Part shown: one piece after another, positions 6,551 to 7,617 of the stretch | How the letters are laid out: each line of letters begins with the position of its first letter | How positions within the stretch are numbered: the stretch's first letter is position 1 | Assembly: GCA_011390695.1 (NCBI GenBank) | Contig: JAABRW010000471.1 | Location: 1-7,617 of the forward strand | DNA length: 7,617 nucleotides | Source of the DNA: Desulfotignum sp. | GTDB taxonomy: Bacteria; Desulfobacterota; Desulfobacteria; Desulfobacterales; Desulfobacteraceae | Direction: 5' to 3' | Program-made: the position numbers and the translations under genes | Notes under the pieces: model-generated | Database searches by the model: none | Told to the model about the DNA's origin: nothing | The model's input: only the letters and a program-made list of their open reading frames with translations

Positions 6551-6769
6551 ATGAATGACATGAAGACACTGCACAAAGAATACCGGGTGGACAAGACCCG
6601 CATCGGATTTATCAAGTTTATCTTTGAAGCCTATGAAGGGGTTGCCGTCATAACCACACTGGATGCCCGGACCGGCCATGTGCGTATGGCCATTGCACCG
6701 GATCAGGTGGAAGATGCGTTCAGGATTATTGCAGACCTGAAAAAGGATTTTGCATTTCATGCAGTATAA
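6551..6769 (+). CDS. DUF4911 domain-containing small protein
   Basis: This 72-residue cytosolic protein fits the DUF4911 pattern: a YRVD start to the domain (about 11-14), then IGFIKFIFEAYEGVAVITTLD (about 18-38), a short turn with TGHVRMAIAP (41-50) and a C-terminal helix EDAFRIIADLKKDF (about 54-67). This predicts a small alpha/beta fold of strands and one or two helices, like a small regulatory or substrate-sensing domain, but no activity is known. A second in-frame ATG at 6560 could be the true start; the Shine-Dalgarno is weak for both. Its 3' end overlaps miaB by 11 bp, so the two are very likely made together. The family is, to my knowledge, often found beside miaB in Desulfobacterota, which hints at a role in tRNA modification or methionine/SAM sensing. 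That role is inference. Confidence 0.85.
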   Translation: MNDMKTLHKEYRVDKTRIGFIKFIFEAYEGVAVITTLDARTGHVRMAIAPDQVEDAFRIIADLKKDFAFHAV

Positions 6770-7617
6770 AGGGCATGCCTATATCAACACCATCGGGTGC
6801 CAGATGAATGTATATGATTCTGAAAAGCTGGCAGCGATTCTCAATGCCCTGGGATTTCATCCTACCCGGGATATGGACAAGGCAGATATTGTGGTATGCA
6901 ATACCTGCTCTATCCGCCACAAAGCAGAAGAAAAAGCCTTCAGTTTTCTGGGCAGGTTTGCAAAAGAAAAACAAAAAAAGCCATATCTGCTCACGGTCAT
7001 GGCAGGATGCGTGGCCCAGCAGGAAGGCAAAAATGCCTTTAAACGGCTGCCCCATCTGGACCTGGTGCTGGGAACCCAGGCATTTTCCAGATTCGGGCAG
7101 CATATTGCGGCATTGCAGTCCGGCCGCCGCCAGATTGTGGATACAGGGCCTGCAGATGGCTTTTTTGAAATTATGCCGGACACGGCGGATTTTTGTGAAA
7201 ACCAGGTATCAAAATTTGTCACCATCATGCAGGGGTGTGACAATTTCTGCACCTACTGCGTGGTGCCGTATGTCCGGGGCAGGGAAAGAAGCCGGGCATG
7301 GGAATCCATTGTGGAGGAAATCCGGATTCTGGCGGACAGCGGAATTCGGGAAATCACCCTGCTTGGCCAGAATGTCAACTCCTATGGCCGCAAGGAAGGC
7401 GGCATATCTTTTGCCAGGCTTCTGGAAAAGGTTGCCGGAGTGGAAGGCATCTGCCGTATCCGGTTTGCCACCTCCCATCCCAAAGACCTGTCCCGTGAAC
7501 TGATCCAGGCCATGACAGATCTGGACAAGGTGTGCGCCCACCTGCATCTGCCGGTGCAGTCCGGATCTGACAAGATTTTAAAAAAAATGAACCGGGGATA
7601 TACAAGAGACATTTATC
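6759..7617 (+). CDS. miaB: tRNA-2-methylthio-N6-dimethylallyladenosine synthase MiaB (3' end beyond window)
   Basis: MiaB is a radical-SAM methylthiotransferase that adds a methylthio group to N6-isopentenyladenosine at position 37 of tRNAs reading codons that begin with U. The first 286 codons are present; the rest, including the TRAM domain, lies outside the window. The N-terminal domain has the three cysteines for the auxiliary iron-sulfur cluster: C14 (NTIGCQMN), C50 (NTCSIR) and C84 (MAGCVAQ). The radical-SAM CxxxCxxC is C160, C164 and C167 (MQGCDNFCTYCVVPYVRGRE). MiaB is favoured over the related RimO and MtaB by CQMN-DSEK at 14-23, LLGQNVNSYG, RFATSHPKDL and HLPVQSGSD. The start at 6759 overlaps the DUF4911 gene by 11 bp, with AAAAGGA at 6741-6747 as a somewhat distant ribosome binding site. 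No defect is seen in the visible part. Confidence 0.96.
   Translation, partial: MQYKGHAYINTIGCQMNVYDSEKLAAILNALGFHPTRDMDKADIVVCNTCSIRHKAEEKAFSFLGRFAKEKQKKPYLLTVMAGCVAQQEGKNAFKRLPHLDLVLGTQAFSRFGQHIAALQSGRRQIVDTGPADGFFEIMPDTADFCENQVSKFVTIMQGCDNFCTYCVVPYVRGRERSRAWESIVEEIRILADSGIREITLLGQNVNSYGRKEGGISFARLLEKVAGVEGICRIRFATSHPKDLSRELIQAMTDLDKVCAHLHLPVQSGSDKILKKMNRGYTRDIY

Noticed and set aside
6438..6569. 44-residue N-terminal extension of RecJ from an ATG at 6569
   Set aside because: It would overlap the divergent DUF4911 gene, lies upstream of the best recJ promoter-like sequence and has no similarity to the RecJ N-terminus. The protein starting at 6437 already has normal length.
7577..7587. TTTAAAA followed by more As in miaB, resembling a -1 frameshift slippery site
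   Set aside because: It encodes the conserved MiaB segment KILKKM in frame, and the conserved sequence continues after it. A functional frameshift is not needed to explain anything here.

Overview
The window looks like ordinary chromosome from a Gram-negative, sulfate-reducer-like member of the Desulfobacterota, most likely Desulfobacteraceae. This is inferred from the protein flavour, the DUF4911-miaB pair, moderate GC content and dense coding with short overlaps. Outer-membrane biology is present (a lipoprotein and a YdbH-type bridge). No tRNA, rRNA, CRISPR array, insertion sequence, phage gene or long repeat was found.

Positions 53-4187 (+) form a tight four-gene run. It holds a rhomboid intramembrane serine protease that carries an extra C-terminal segment resembling the substrate-binding domain of DnaJ/CbpA, then homologues of E. 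coli YdbH, YnbE and YdbL. In E. coli, YdbH (inner membrane, AsmA-like) and YnbE (outer-membrane lipoprotein) form a bridge across the periplasm that helps move phospholipid to the outer membrane, and YdbL modulates YnbE. Here the rhomboid overlaps ydbH by 11 bp, ynbE follows ydbH with a strong ribosome binding site, and ydbL overlaps ynbE by 8 bp. The four are therefore probably one transcript.

Positions 4215-6437 (-) hold recJ, the single-strand DNA exonuclease, followed by an unrecognised 140-residue helical protein with its own promoter-like sequence in the 90-bp gap. This block converges on ydbL, with only 27 bp between the stop codons and no convincing terminator.

Positions 6438-6550 are a divergent regulatory region with promoter-like sequences on both strands and a 10-bp perfect palindrome. 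To its right (+) lie a small DUF4911 protein and miaB, the tRNA methylthiotransferase, overlapping by 11 bp; miaB runs off the window end.

The most noteworthy item is the rhomboid with a DnaJ C-terminal-like domain sitting translationally coupled to a complete YdbH-YnbE-YdbL lipid-bridge operon. The rest is largely housekeeping.
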